Shown here in pieces: positions 23,249 through 36,665 of a stretch of DNA of 64,000 nt. The stretch's first letter is position 1, and every line of letters begins with the position of its first letter. The position numbers were made by a program, and so were the translations under genes. The notes under the pieces were generated by a model. The model ran no database searches and was not told the origin of the DNA. It was given only the letters and a program-made list of their open reading frames with translations. The DNA comes from Branchiostoma floridae (taxonomy: Eukaryota; Chordata; Leptocardii; Amphioxiformes; Branchiostomatidae), in the NCBI RefSeq assembly GCF_000003815.2, contig NC_049993.1, positions 11,250,778 through 11,314,777 on the forward strand, written 5' to 3'.

Positions 23249-26200
23249 TGATACACCGTTGTGACCCGGACACAGGGGAGTCAGTGCCGGCTACCTCCAC
23301 ACCTCGCTGCCATAGCCCGTCCTTCCACCTGTATGTGCCCGCCGCAAAACTCACAAATGCCGTCACTCCGAACCCGCACACGTATCAAAGGACCTACACA
23401 TTACGCACCTACGCGAACAGTCCACCCCTTATACACGTATGAATCAGTAATTTCCTCATATTGTTCAGGCGTCCTGTGTACCTGTACTGTAGCCTGTCCC
23501 CATACTTGTCCAGGTCTGACATTCAAATGAGGGTGATGGACGTTTCCCATTGACGAGTCGCCGATCAGAGGCGGCCCCGTGACCCCCCGTGTGTCCCCGC
23601 TGTCAGGGGATACGGCAAATATTGGTTACGGGCGGCTGGTGTCGGGGTACACACCGCCCGGCTACTTTACCTGGCCGTAATGGACTAAACCCAATGAAGT
23701 GTCTCTCAGTCTTTTGTCTCTTTCGGTACATTGTATTCATGCCCTGGTACAGAGATAAGTGGTGACGTCCCTATTTAGTGTTTTTTAGATGCTTTGAAAT
23801 TTGATAGAAACAATGCGACGTTTCAAATATAATCATAAAGGAAGAATTTTCACGTTTCCTTTTTGCATTATTGATGAAGAATGTAGAAGACAGTAGATAT
23901 AAAACATTTGATGGGAAAGTTGTCAAACTACTAATGAAGACATGACAAGATTTGTTTCTTCTACTCCATCACACACGAAAGCCTGAGGGAAGTGAAAATT
24001 GGTGCAATTTACTGAATTACGGTGCTTGACACGGGTGTACCATACATTATGAAGTTAGTTCAGTGGAGTGAAAAAAGTACCTTCAAGATCAAATGAAGAA
24101 GGCATTTCGATAGTTAGTACTTCAAGATGGGGGTGTAGGGGCTCTTAGGATGCCAACAACTTAAGATGACTTTTAAACATATTGCCATAGCAACATGGCA
24201 CTTTTTTGACAATGATACCTCCAAATTCCGATCTTCAACCCCGTTACTGCGGTGATTCCGGTCATAGATCCATAGTTTAAACACAGTACCAAACTCAGTC
24301 CGTAACCTTTATTGGAATTCCCACATATCCCGGCTACACGTCCCGCGAGGCAACCTATCATCTAATTGCAAAGCCCGTTTAGCCGACTTGTTGAAAGCGT
24401 TTGGTCGTGTTCGATCGTTAAGGCCCTTGTATTGGCTTTGGGCATATCAAGGACGTTATATATTATAGAAAACGTCCTTGGGCATACAGCAAAATTCCTT
24501 GTTGTTTCAGAGACTCCCAATCCAGGATTGAACGAGGGTCTTCCAGCTACCTACTTCAGTTGACCTAAAGGGACACCCAGTTTGGTCAAGTTTTTATGCA
24601 AATATATGGAGTTCAACTTTGGACAGGTAGTCCCCAAGTGGCAAACTGGTTTCATTGTTTACATGATATTCTACTAGAAACAATGGTCTAATTGCTTGTA
24701 TACAACTACAGATTTTAAAAACGTAATTTGGAAGAAAAATACTTATTTCTAGATTACCATATAAGCAGATTAACGGGTCAAATTGTAGTTTTATCGAGCA
24801 AGAATAGTACACCAGACGATAATACTGCTACTTCAGTTTAATAACATTAATGTGCATCTTCATTTATGTACGATATATGGCAGATAATACATTGACAGCA
24901 CAAAAGACAATAAGACTTTTTATATCATTAAATATCATCAGAGAAGTCAATACACAAATTACAGACTCAATATAGACAAACTGATGCACCCCTTTTGACA
25001 AATGACAACACTAAAATAGACATGCCACATACAATTTCCTACATAACATATTGGATGAATTAAACAGTGAATTTAGTTCAGTTTGACTCTGAGATATAAA
25101 CCATAATAAACTAACAAGTAATATTTCTGCACTTCTCAGCAACATCATATTATGGTTATGGCATTTCCATGGATAAAAGTTCACAGAAATTTTACATATA
25201 CAAGATAAGCAATCACCTATAATCGTGTGCCTACTGATGTTCTGACATCATTTCAAATACCAAAACTTATCATCAGTTGCACAATCTTAAATCCTTCATG
25301 TTTATATTTACCATTGCAATCTTTGTAAAGCAAGATTTTGGTCCACAACATTTTGTAGAAAGTAAAATAATTTCTTTACTAATAATAGTGTTATTTGCTC
25401 CTGCCTAAACATACATCTGGGCCTTATACTAGAAATATTTATGCTAAGTACTTATAATCTTGTTTTTCACACGTACGTCAAGCCTATTACAAATGTTGCT
25501 GCTTAACTTAAAAAAGGTAAGTTAACAAAAACTGGGAAAAACATTCCAAAATCATAACTGATGTCCATTCCATGGACTCCATCTAGATAAAACATAATAA
25601 AAACGTACGGAGCATTTCTACGTGGTGAAGTCTCCCACTATTTTCTGCAGGGAGCCAAAACCAAGCAATAATTTGTGTTTGCCAATCGTAAAAAACACTG
25701 ATAGGCAAAGTATTTCCTTTTGACTTGTTATACTTTCATATCATGATCAAGACCATGTATTATATCTTTCTGAAAAGAAGCACCTCTTTAAACATATAAG
25801 TATAGAATGCAACATGTGACATTACATAGTGATTACCAATGTAACAAAAGAGAAGTAATGCCAGCCATTGTGAGAAGCTATATATTTTCCCTGTCTTTTA
25901 CAACAAAGGGTCAGTCACAGTCACAGCATTCATTGGTCAACTGGATATGTACTGAGAACTATAAGTAAAAATATTACTGTATATACATGTATTGCCAAAA
26001 CAAGTTAAAACACTGATAGTTTTTTTTTTAAACAGATATGCCCTTACCATCAAATACAAGCATGAAACAGAATGACTTAGAAGAACCAAGGCATCACTTG
26101 TTGTTACATGTAGTTGTATACTATAGCACAACTTCAAGAAGTGTTTTACCAAAACAAGTTTAGATATATGATTTAGTGATTGGTGCCAGTTACATTACAT

Positions 26201-26463
26201 TGATCATAGCAGTTATGTTTGACTATCAAGATACAAAGTTTTAGTAAAATATGCAACGGGACATAGGTCTACAAGTATAACATTTTCTACATTTAATTAC
26301 AGCTATGATTTTGTATGTGTAACATACTATCATGTTTGTATTGTGTACAGTACATTGGTCAACATACGGATTCACAAGTCTATACCACTATTAACTTATT
26401 TTATTGACTTATAAAGGTCAATGATTTTTCCATAAAGTTCTGCAACCAATCAGTGATACTATC
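23249..26463. other. Intergenic region between two minus-strand genes
   Basis: The first 400 bp are comparatively GC-rich and would hold the promoter of the 660-aa gene. From about 24.6 kb to 26.46 kb the sequence is AT-rich and probably contains the 3' UTR of the BTB zinc-finger gene. An inverted AATAAA (TTTATT) lies near 26400, just downstream of its stop. No coding exon was recognised. Confidence 0.4.
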
Positions 26464-26853
26464 TCATTGTTGTTGAAGCTGTTGCTGCATGTAATACCTC
26501 TCCTCATTGGTTGGATTGAGCATGAGTTGGGGCACGATGGAGGGGATGTACAGCCCCCCACCCTGGTGGCTCGTGGGTACACCCCCCATCCCCACATCGT
26601 ACCCCTGGTGGTGCTGCAGGTGGTGGGGCTGGGGAGGGGCGTGTGTGGGGAGGGGGCTGGGCGAGGGGTGGGTCATGTCTGCCCGAGGGTGTGGGGAGAT
26701 GGGGGGTGCCTGGCTGATGGAGCTGACGGGGATGGTGAGGCTGCCGTAGGAGCGTGCCATGGCCCCGGGGGTGTTGAAGGTCTGGACAGGGGGGTAGGAC
26801 CCCGGCTGCTGCTGCTGCTGCTGGGGTGGGGGTGGGGGAGGCTGCTGGGGCAT
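26464..26853 (-). other. Pro/Gln-rich C-terminal exon of the zinc-finger gene
   Basis: This single exon encodes 129 residues without fingers. It starts with a run of prolines and glutamines and ends with a glutamine-rich tail just before the stop. Such tails are common transactivation or interaction regions. The codons are strongly biased to CCC and CAG, giving GC-rich sequence against AT-rich flanks; the opposite strand is open too, but only as a shadow. Confidence 0.85.
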
Positions 26854-29800
26854 CTGGAAGAAATATATTACAATTTACAAAAACTACTAAAACTATAGTA
26901 TAAAATACTACTGCTGTAGATGTTGAAATGCTTGCAATGGTTTTGTTTTCACAGACCTCGGAGTAAACTCTCCACCACAAATTCATGACACTTCTCAATC
27001 CACTGTACACAGCAAAAATAAATGAATTTACAGTACTTCTAGGAATAAACAATGTACACCACTTAAAACTACAGTTATGGAATACAACTACTGAAACAAG
27101 GAATAAAACAGTAGTCAAGACACATGCAGTTTTTATAGGCTAGAAATAGAGAAGAACCTGATGTAGAAAACAAGTACAACAAAATGGATTGAAATCAAAA
27201 TCTGATGAGAAGAGGAATCCAAAGATTGCTTGAGATACCAAGAAATTTCAACAAATCATATTCACTTCTAGTGCTACATACAAAGTAAAAACTGTAACTA
27301 CTGGCTCCGAGATAAAAAAGACACCTACCTGAGGAGGTGGTGGTGTCTGAGTAAGGACAGTTGGTATAGGAGCCTTGTTGTATGAGATAGTCTCCTTAGG
27401 TTTCCTGGGTGCACGAGGTGCCTTGGGCACGGCAGCACCGCTGCTCTCCTTGGCGTGCTGTTTCTTATGGTCCTTCAGCTTGTCTGAGCGAGTGTACCCC
27501 TTCCCACAAATATCACAAACATGAGGAAACTCTCCTGTGTGGGTGTACCTGGAGAAACGGGAAGAAGAAGGCTTAAAATTTTTCGTGGTAGATCAAAGAC
27601 CATATTAGAAGCCATTAAATGTCATCTTTGCACAAAGCACCAATGTTTTATGTCCTGCAGTAGTGGTTGTTGGTGGTTCCTGGGCAATGGTCACAGAATT
27701 CCTTTCAGTAGGCTCCACAACTACATTGCAGTAGGCTAACCTCATTTCCAAACCGGGTCCCAGCCGGGCTGTTTGTTGAAACGAAAAATAGAAATGTATA
27801 TTACCCATGACTATTCTTTTTACATCTAGTGTAGTTTGGTGTATTTCATATCATACTTTTGTTACTGAAAGCTGCCCGGCTGGGCCCCGGTTTGGTATTG
27901 TGACGTAGGCTTTACTTGGGTTCTAACATTTCACTGTATCTTTACAGTTGAACATCACTCACGCTGACACTGAATGACAGCTACAAATTTGAACTAGAAC
28001 AGAAATTGACCACATGAAGATGTAATCATGTATTTAGAACGAACACTGGCTTTAAGTCCAGTGTGTGGAAATGTTTCACCTGTGGCGTTTGAGCTGGTTG
28101 GATGCCCTGAACCTGCGTTTACAGAAGTCACACTGGTGGGGACGCTCGTCTGTGTGGATCTTCTTGTGTTCTCTCAGTTGGGAGGAGTAGCAGAAGGCTG
28201 AGCCGCACACGTCACACACAAATGGCTTTTCTCCTGTATGGGAAATATACACAATGTATATTTATACATAATGTACACTGTGATACAATTCTTTATAATT
28301 GTTTGTAGACTTGAATCTGGAACCTTTTAATAAATCGAACGCAATTTATAGAAAGTGCACTGGATATTTTCAATGAAGAAACTAATGCTAGGACTGTGAG
28401 GGAAAAAGCAGAAAATTAAGAACACAACAACTACAAAACACAGAACAAGTGACCAACTCCACATTGGACAATTTGGCAACTATGACCACTTTTTGGTTGT
28501 TTCTTTACTAGACAATTTGCCACTGTCAGCCCCTACCCCCATTGACACAAGCATGCATCCTGTCTACAGTGGCCATCTGAGTGGTGTTCTTATGCAGTTT
28601 CACTGTAACAGTTTTGCCTTGCTGGTACACTTTCAATACGACAAGCAAGTTAAACATAAACATTGCAATACTGAAATCTTCCATCCAACCACCATTTTTC
28701 TTACAAGTCTAGAGCATCCATCTTGATGAAAGTAAACCAATCCTGACCGGTGTGAATGCGTCTGTGCCTGGTCATCTCCCCGTGGTACACAAAGCCCTTC
28801 CCACAGTCGGGACAGACGAACGGCTTCATGCCGGAGTGCAGCTTGACATGGCGGATCAGCGCAGACTGGTTATGGTACCGCTTACCGCACTCCTTACACT
28901 CGTACGGCATCTCACCTGGGGGGGAAAGAAAATTCATACACAATCCATTTTTTTAATAATGCTGCCATAAAACATTTTGAAAATTGCTGTGACTTATTGA
29001 TACAAGATGATTGGTGGAAAAAAGTCCTTCGGGTTTTTAAATTCCAAAGAAAATCCAAACCAAACCAAAAAAATGCTGCAATAAAAGATTAACTAGAATA
29101 TGTATTTCATAAAATGGGAACAAAACTTAAGTTTACATTTCACTGAGTCTGAGCAGCAACATAGACAATTTTTAATACAATAGTAAAGCACACTACATCA
29201 GTATATTACTAGTATAAAACTTAGGGTGTGAAAAAAATTGTGATTGCACAAAAAAGTTGGCAAAAAATGCCCCTCTCCTCAAATCTCATAAATCTAAGAA
29301 AGAATACATTGCTGCCAGTTACCTGTATGCAGGAGTTTGTGTGTCTTGAGAGAGTTGGGATAGGTGAAGGCTGCACCACACACATCACACAGGAAGGGTT
29401 TCTCCCCACTGTGCCTCAGCTTATGCACCTTCAGACTGTTGGACTCTGCAAACTTAGCATCACACTGGTCACAGGCATAGGGCTTCTCTCCTGTTCAATG
29501 TGAGAAAACAATTGTTTAAAAACATACAAATAACAGACTTTATCAAGTTCCTATGTTATTTTTGGGACCACCAACTCTCTTCATACTACTAGTAGTATTT
29601 TCTTTACAAAATAAATACTTCTAGTTTAAATTTGTGGATGCTAACAATTTACAACAGTTTTCAGCATAAAGTTTTAACTTACGTATCTACATTACTAAAC
29701 AAGAAAAATTAATATTTGCAATCTTATAGTTGCTGTTTATGTCTAATATGTGAGATGACACATCTCAAAACTACTTCACAGCTTTTACAAACTTCAAAAT

Positions 29801-32800
29801 ACAGCTATGTAGCTATTTAGAGAACATTTAAGGTGAATAGAAAAGTGTGAAGAACAATGTCGGCCCGCCTCAGTAAACATTGACTGATATGCAACAAGGA
29901 TGATGAAGATGATAATATGAGACCTAAAAACCGACTATTTTCCCTGACAAACCAGTGTTACCTGTGTGATGGCGTGTGTGGTTATTAAGACCAGCCTTGG
30001 TCAGGTACATCTTGCCACAGATCTCACACTGGTAATCGTGCTTGCGATCAGGGACGTGGATCTCCTTGTGTTTGTTGAGACGCCCCACGGTTGGGAATGT
30101 CATGTCACACTCGCTACAGCCAAAGGGTCTGGGGACAAGATGTTATAATGATTATAACTTAACATTACAATGTACTATGTAACATCACATGTGTGTAAAA
30201 ACAAATGCAATATTTGTACACTCTTGCGACATCACTGAACACACATCTACAGATAACATCTGTAAGTGCAAAAAAGTTTACGTTATCAAAGTGTTCTTGT
30301 AGTAGTACTAGTAGTATCCAGTATTTGATTATACTGCTGCTGGCTAGTCTTCACACGGTGCTTGAAGTCCAGGAAAATAAATGAACAAAAGTAAAAGATA
30401 TATATATCTGGAGGGCATAACATTTATAGGCATACAAAGCTTTTATAATTTGAAGAACAATTTTTCTGTACCTCAAAAGACTATACAGCAGAGGTAGAAC
30501 TCAGATGTTGCTAAAAACAATAATTAGAGGCTACATGTAGTAACAGATTACAGTTTGTACATGTTGCCTCAGAAGGGATACTGTTTTTAACCCGGACCTG
30601 TAGTTTTTGTGGTCTGTCTGCATGTGTACCCTCATCATGGCAGGACGAGGGAAGGTCTTGTCACACAGCTCACACGTGGACAGTCTGTGGGCCTGCTCCT
30701 TGTGCATCTTACGGATGTGGCGTGACAGGGCGTGCAGCTTCACAAAACTGGCTCCACAGTTGTCACACTTGTAGGGACAGTTCTTTCTGTCAGCATGGAC
30801 CTGTAGATGCAGGAAGACAGGTTAGAACTGGGGCTAAAATTCCAGTGTAATAAAAACCTGGTGCAATAGCCTGGAATACAGCCTTGTCAAGCTTAGGTCT
30901 GCCTAAACTATCCTTCCACTGTAGCTGATACTATAGTGGAAGGAGGTAAAAAGATCATCATGGCTGTACTCTAGGCTAGTAAATATCTTAACTGCACTTG
31001 AAAAAGTGTTTTAACTTTGGGTGTTGACTTCAGTACTAAAATGTTTCCAGTTACATGGAGTTTGGGGCATATTCAAAGGAAAAAAAATATCAATATTTTG
31101 TTTCCTACTTCAGCTGTTAATCATTTTTGCAAGAATTTAATTTTGTAGTTGAAGGAGATTTCTACAGTGTTTTAAGTTCTGGTTGAAACAAATCTGTAGT
31201 ACAAATACATGTACATGTAAGTTGGAAACACATATTTGCAATGTCTTTATAAAGAGGTCACTGCAAAAACTGGGAAAAACAAAACCACTATGAAGATTTC
31301 AAGATGTACAGTATACAGTACATGTACATGCACACATGCAGAGTGAAGATACTTAAGTTTCCACACCTTGTGGTGGTCAGAAAGGTGGCCACGCTGCTTG
31401 AACTTTGCCCCGCACACATCACACTCGTAGGGCCGCTCGAAGGTGTGGTGTGTGCGAATGTGCTGCTTCATGTTGCAGGTGCTGGAGCACACCTTGTCAC
31501 AGTAGTTACACCTGTACACCCTCACAGCTACACCACCTTCCACCTGACAGTGGTTGAAAAAAAAAATTTTACATTTGCAGACGATACTTTTAAAAGCCTC
31601 TATAATTGCTGATCTATTCTGCAATAAATACAAACTTGACGAATTATCTAGCTAAAAGCATACGAAAAGTATAAGGTTAATATACCCAGTATTGTTTGTA
31701 AACTTGTAGTTTGGAATAGTTGTCTGGCTTCTACCACATGAATCTAAGTGTGCTGATACAACTCCAAGTTTCTGACAAATGATCAAACTTTCAAAAGGGT
31801 TGCAATGTTCCTTTTCTTTTATTACAGCCTCACATAGTCTGCCTATGCAAAAAGTAGATCAGCAACATTGTTAAGCTAGATGTGGATCCAAATAAAGTCA
31901 AGTCAAGTACGTTTTAAACCTAACCTTCATAGTACTCGTGGTCCATTGAACTTCCATGCCATCTTTAGGCTTTGGTCCTCTTTTCTTTCTCAAAACTACT
32001 CCAGTCCGTGCAGGGGGCTTGCTTCCTTTCCTTCCACCTGTAAGGAGCAAAAAGAAACTGAGTTTTAAGTTTCGTATACAAATTTGGTATCTTTTGATTG
32101 ATGAACACAAAAACACATTACATGTACTTTACAAAGAGGGATAGATCACAACTGGGAATATTTCCTCTGTAAAATAGTTTTACTGTGTAGCCCTATAAGA
32201 AGGGATGTCCATAAGATGTCAAACTTGCCTGGAGGTTTCCAGTCCTTATCCTTAACATCTTCCTCTCCTTCTTCCTCCTCCAATGTTTCTTCTTCCAACT
32301 CCTCCTCCTCATCTTCATCTTCATCATCATCTACATCCTCCTCATCCTCTTGTTCTTCTTCCTGTTCTTCCTCCTGGCTTTCCTCCCTCTTCTTCATTGC
32401 CTCTTCTTTTTGCACTGCCTCGGCGATGTTGCCCCTCTTCTTGACTTTGATGGCCTCCTTCAGCTCAGCTTTTGTCTTGCTGCGGAGAGAACCTTTCTTG
32501 GTGGTTGTGTAGGTGGGATGAACACTGTTCAGGTGCCTCTTCAACGTAGCCTCATTAACAAACCCAGCTTCACAAACCTACAAAGGCATGTGAAGAAGTT
32601 CCTTTTAATTAAAACCTTCACTCTACCTGACTTATACTCAGAAATTGAGTTGAGAAATTGAATTGAGAAATAGCAAAAAAAAAGAAACTTGTAAAACACT
32701 GTTGTTGTCCTCTTTAAATAATCAAACGGATGTACTTTTGGGTGCTAGGCATTACATTATTGTAATACACTTTACTGACTACAACTTTCATGTAACTGTA

Positions 32801-34490
32801 AAGAGGTGAAGCAACAAGGTTCATCAACTATATGTTTAATTCATATTGGGGAGAAGTCTCAAACTATTACTTAAACTCGACACCACAAACTACTGACAAC
32901 AACTGTTACCTGAAACACTGTGTGCAAAAGACAGTACAGACTTACCCTGGACCCTGTTTCATGTTAGCTTAGAGCTGCCATCAGAATATGTTTTTAGATC
33001 AGAGAACAACAACAACAACAAAAGACTCCTGTGGCCTAACTAAATAAGCAACACTACCCAAACCTACCGGACACTTGATAGACCTGTCCTCCTTCTGGTT
33101 GTGCAGTTTCATGTGGCCTGACAGGTGTCCCTGCTGGATGAAGCGAGCCTTACACACCGGGCACTCGTACGGCCTCTCCTTGGAGTGTGTGCGGAAGTGC
33201 TGTCGCAGCTCCCCCATCCCCTTGAAAGGCTTGTCACAGGTCGGGCAGTACAGGATCTTGAGCGTGCGCGTGGAGTCAAGATGGACTATCGACGTTCGGA
33301 TACTGCCAAGCTCGCTGTCCTTTTCTTCTGTCTTCTCAGGTGTTTGGGGTGTTTTCTGCAACGATGAGTCATTGTCATCGTCCGAAACATCCTCAAATCC
33401 CACATCGACAGGGTCATATGTCCGTTGAGAGGAAGCACTCGTCTCGCCCAAGTTGTTGGCTGCTGCACCATCCAGGTAACCTTTGTCTGACCTCTGACCC
33501 TCCTGTGACCCGAGGCTGAGAAGCTGTGCCGCCATGGAGGCTGTTGACTCGTGAAGGTCAAGGTTACTTGCATTGTGACCTTGAACCTGAGGCTTGAACT
33601 GCTGGGAACACAGATTCAGCACTGCCTTCATGTGTAGGACCTAAACACAACAGAAAATATTTGAATGACTTTGACTTTATTTGGACCCTTAATTTGACAA
33701 TGTTACGTATGTCTACCAAAAGAATCTCTATGGAAAAACTAGGTGATAGTGAGGTTGCCAGCATCATTAACTACAATGATCTAGTAACCATATTTACACT
33801 CACCTGAGCAGTCTCATAGATGGCATCTATCCTGTTGGAGTCCAGGTCCAGTTTGGCCGTGTACATGTAGTCCAGCACATCATGGAACCCTGCTGCACTC
33901 ACCTCAGTCAGTTCTACCTCCAGTACCTGGATAAAGGAAATCACTCAGGGTCAGTCCTTAACACAATGGTATGGAATTACTGTTGATAACCATATAGCCA
34001 GGACTTTGTTGAGGGTGTTCTTTTGTAGATTATTGGGACTAGTGAGTGCCGAAGGTAAGAGATGAGCATGGCAGTCGCAACGTTTCTAGAGGAGCCGGGG
34101 CACCCCCCACGTCAAATCTTCAATTTTCACATTTTCCATATCAAATTTCAGGTGAGCTGACCAAAAATATATGAATGAATATATCACACCTGCTGCAAAA
34201 GGGTTTGATCAAAATATCAGGAGAAAAAAACATCAAAGTACACTGACTCTTTCAGACAGCCTCAGGGAAGTGAAATATAATAGCGCTCAAACCTTCTGTG
34301 GTTGGTCGAACCCTGCTGCAAAGTACGCGCTGCAGGCTGCCAGGACGCCCTTGTGCGCGGGGAAGCGCTGTCCCTCCACGATAACGGTGACATCACACAG
34401 GTGCCCCTGCTGACGCTGCGTGTTCAGACTGGACACGATGGACTGGAAGTGATCCACCACGTCGATATCTAACTCCTCCAGCGTCGCCAT
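26464..34490 (-). CDS. BTB/POZ protein with 16 C2H2 zinc fingers (ZBTB family)
   Basis: This is a predicted nuclear DNA-binding transcription regulator of 1000 aa. Exons in order are 34293-34490, 33804-33926, 33068-33640, 32229-32577, 31925-32037, 31367-31543, 30598-30800, 29962-30128, 29323-29490, 28748-28915, 28080-28233, 27329-27548 and 26464-26853; their 3003 nt are all in phase. Residues 1-125 are a BTB domain ([20 protein letters not shown]), the dimerisation and corepressor-docking fold. Then come an acidic linker, two fingers and a third split over exons 3/4, a Lys/Glu-rich region with a long acidic run, an AT-hook-like [10 protein letters not shown], 13 further fingers with TGEKP-type linkers mostly two per exon, and a Pro/Gln-rich C-terminal tail (residues 872-1000, with PolyP and PolyQ). 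The intron after exon 4 is GC-AG. I cannot assign a vertebrate orthologue; the acidic run recalls ZBTB47/ZNF652, but this is only a resemblance. Confidence 0.92.
27735..27912. mobile_element. Short inverted-repeat element (MITE-like) family R2, copy 1
   Basis: The left end has CATTTCCAAACCGGG and CCAGCCGGGC; the right end has the inverse GCCCGGCTGGG and CCCGGTTTGG. The centre is AT-rich (AGAAATGTATATTACC...). It is about 180 bp long, with arms of about 35 bp. The same family recurs three or four times in svep1 intron 6. It is intronic in the zinc-finger gene. Confidence 0.7.
33804..34490 (-). other. BTB/POZ domain exons of the zinc-finger gene
   Basis: Exons 1 and 2 (34293-34490, 33804-33926) plus the first codons of exon 3 encode the BTB fold. 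Seen residues include [20 protein letters not shown], the D and H/K of the [10 protein letters not shown] pocket, and the [12 protein letters not shown] helix typical of ZBTB proteins. The start ATGGCGACG follows an acceptor (ATAACACAG) by four bases. The leader is therefore spliced from an upstream noncoding exon, probably the one ending at 35479 with donor GTGAGTAT. Confidence 0.85.
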
Positions 34491-35478
34491 CTCACTGTGT
34501 TATAATATAAAAGAACAAGAATTAATTTCAGGAAAGAACAAGAATATGACATTATATAACGTTATAAATCTTACATAGAATATATATAAAAGGACTAGAA
34601 TATAAAATCAATTTTTCACACTGACGAGTTAATTGTAACTTCTTCTGGACAATTCTAGTTTTGAATCTAGAAAGCTTTCAATGAGAAAAAATTGTGTTGA
34701 AAATTTTATGATGAAATTGAAGTTAATGTAAAGAAGTAGATGTGACTTTTAGAAAACAAAATTACCATAACATAACATCATTTCAATAAAATCACCTTGA
34801 CTCCATACAACTATTTTTTTTTCATATTGCTCATGGGAGGTATTTTCCATTGTTAAGGAATTGTCTATATGCTCAGTACTGATGTTTAGAAATGCAATGT
34901 TAATTAAGCTTTAAACATATTAAATGGCACACGGTGCATGGGTCAGTTGATATTTGATACATTTAATGTCTGCAAACTTCCTGGTAGGAATATCATGTTA
35001 TGTTTAAACACATTCTGAAGACATTCAAGTTATGATTTTGCAAGTGTTTATTTTGAAAATCATTTATTTTCATCATCTATTAAGGTTAAGTGTCCTGTTT
35101 AATACTTTCATAACGTTATCAGTTTATATCATGAGTATGGCACAAACTCCATGATGAGTCATAGATTGATTTGAACTCTACTAGCTTTGTGCCTCGTTTC
35201 AAAAGTGATAGCTATGCTATTATCACCATGAAAGGTCTACTTTCAACTCTCCTATGACTTGAAATCCTAAAGGTGGGCACCGCCCATAAAAAGATATCCA
35301 AAATGGCCGCCCGAGCGAAATGCAAACCCTACACACAAATGACATGATGACGTTACCCGTCGAAGGAAATGTTTGGGTGACGATCCCCACTTTCTTAGAG
35401 AAACACGCTTTTACTTTACTTGGACCTAACAATGTGACCCAACAGAATTTTGCACAGTAACGTCAGCTATATACTCAC

Positions 35479-35640
35479 GCATCCTGTTCTGGTGGTTTTC
35501 GGAGTATGAGCTTGATTTTCTGCACTTTTTGGCGTCGATAGCGGCTGTTTTGGATGATCAATGGCCGTCCATTGAGGTCCCAGAATGCACAGGGAAAGTG
35601 GAAGAGTCCATTCGTAGTTATGCCGAGGGGACCTTGTCTA
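35479..35640 (-). promoter_or_regulatory. Probable noncoding first exon and promoter area of the BTB zinc-finger gene
   Basis: On the minus strand a donor GTGAGTAT directly follows position 35479, and the sequence upstream is GC-richer than its surroundings. The coding start at 34490 lies just after an acceptor, so a leader exon is required. This is the best donor I see upstream. The 5' end is not determined. A ZBTB-type housekeeping promoter without TATA would fit. Confidence 0.4.
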
Positions 35641-36493
35641 AATCATCGCAACAGGTTTCCCCAACATAAAATGATGATTTAACAGTTAATGAATAATTAT
35701 TATCAGTGCTTGTGTGTTTAAATCATTATATCTCATTTGGTTTGAAATTGCCGTCGTTCGGTTTTAGTGTTTCATCCCTTTCCCCCCTACGTTTATCCAA
35801 TACATTCGTCATACTATAAAATCGCTAGGTGGTATTAAACGTCATAACGTTACCAAAGTCTCACTTCTTTCAATTTCTCAAGCTTTAAAACATGAGTTTA
35901 TTGGTGTGACGCGTAGATGATAATTCTAAGTTCATGCTTTTAATTGAATAAATAGAGGCAACAGCTTTAAGCAACGCCGCCTGGCGGCGTCTTGATGCCA
36001 CACAGGATAACATAATATTTACTATACAGGTAACATGAGCAAACATATCGAACTTCCCACCCTTAAAGTTTACTTCACCTGTACACTCTCACACGTATTT
36101 ACCTGGTCAGATGGTTTACGTGCAGTCTAGAAAGTTGGGGTGATTCAATTATCATAATTAGCTGTTATTGCCCTTCTTTATACATATCCTGATTGAAGAA
36201 AATCATTAAGGCTTCAAGTGTAGTGAATCAGTTCTTGGAGACAAATCTTCAGGCGCAATTAAAATAAACGTTACATGCAGGCAGAGACGCATAAATCCGC
36301 ATAACAAACGTGTCGTTGCATGGACTTTAATAAAGAGCAACCGTGATACAAGTTAGCTTGTTTCCAATGTTTCCAAGAAGTTTCCGAAGCAGAGACTCAA
36401 AGTTATCGTATATTTTGTTTCTCTTAGTGTTAATATGTAGGCAACTTAGTTATTCGGGGTAGAGAATCTATAATACGTAACAGTTTTGATGAG

Positions 36494-36600
36494 CCCGGGT
36501 GCCAGTCTTTTAGCTTTACCGCCCGATCTCGCGATCGAGCTCTGGATGCCTGCAGAATCGACCGTGAGAGCAGATTTTAGTTAGGCTGGCACCCAGGCTA
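36494..36600. repeat. Inverted-repeat element, 107 bp
   Basis: The ends CCCGGGTGCCAG (36494-36505) and CTGGCACCCAGG (36586-36597) are near-perfect inverse copies, and a short near-palindrome TCTCGCGATCGAGC lies inside. It sits just downstream of the stop codon of the small secreted-protein gene. Confidence 0.6.
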
Positions 36601-36665
36601 GGTGTTTTGGATCCCCTCTACGTGTAAATCTCCCATCTGCTTGGAGGGAAAACTTCCCCGTCAAA

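Noticed and set aside
26467-27118. Long frames on both strands over the zinc-finger C-terminal exon.
   Set aside because: Shadows of the Pro/Gln-rich exon, whose GC-rich codons leave all frames open.
32216-32512. 98-aa poly-serine frame.
   Set aside because: Antisense of the Glu/Asp-rich part of the zinc-finger protein.
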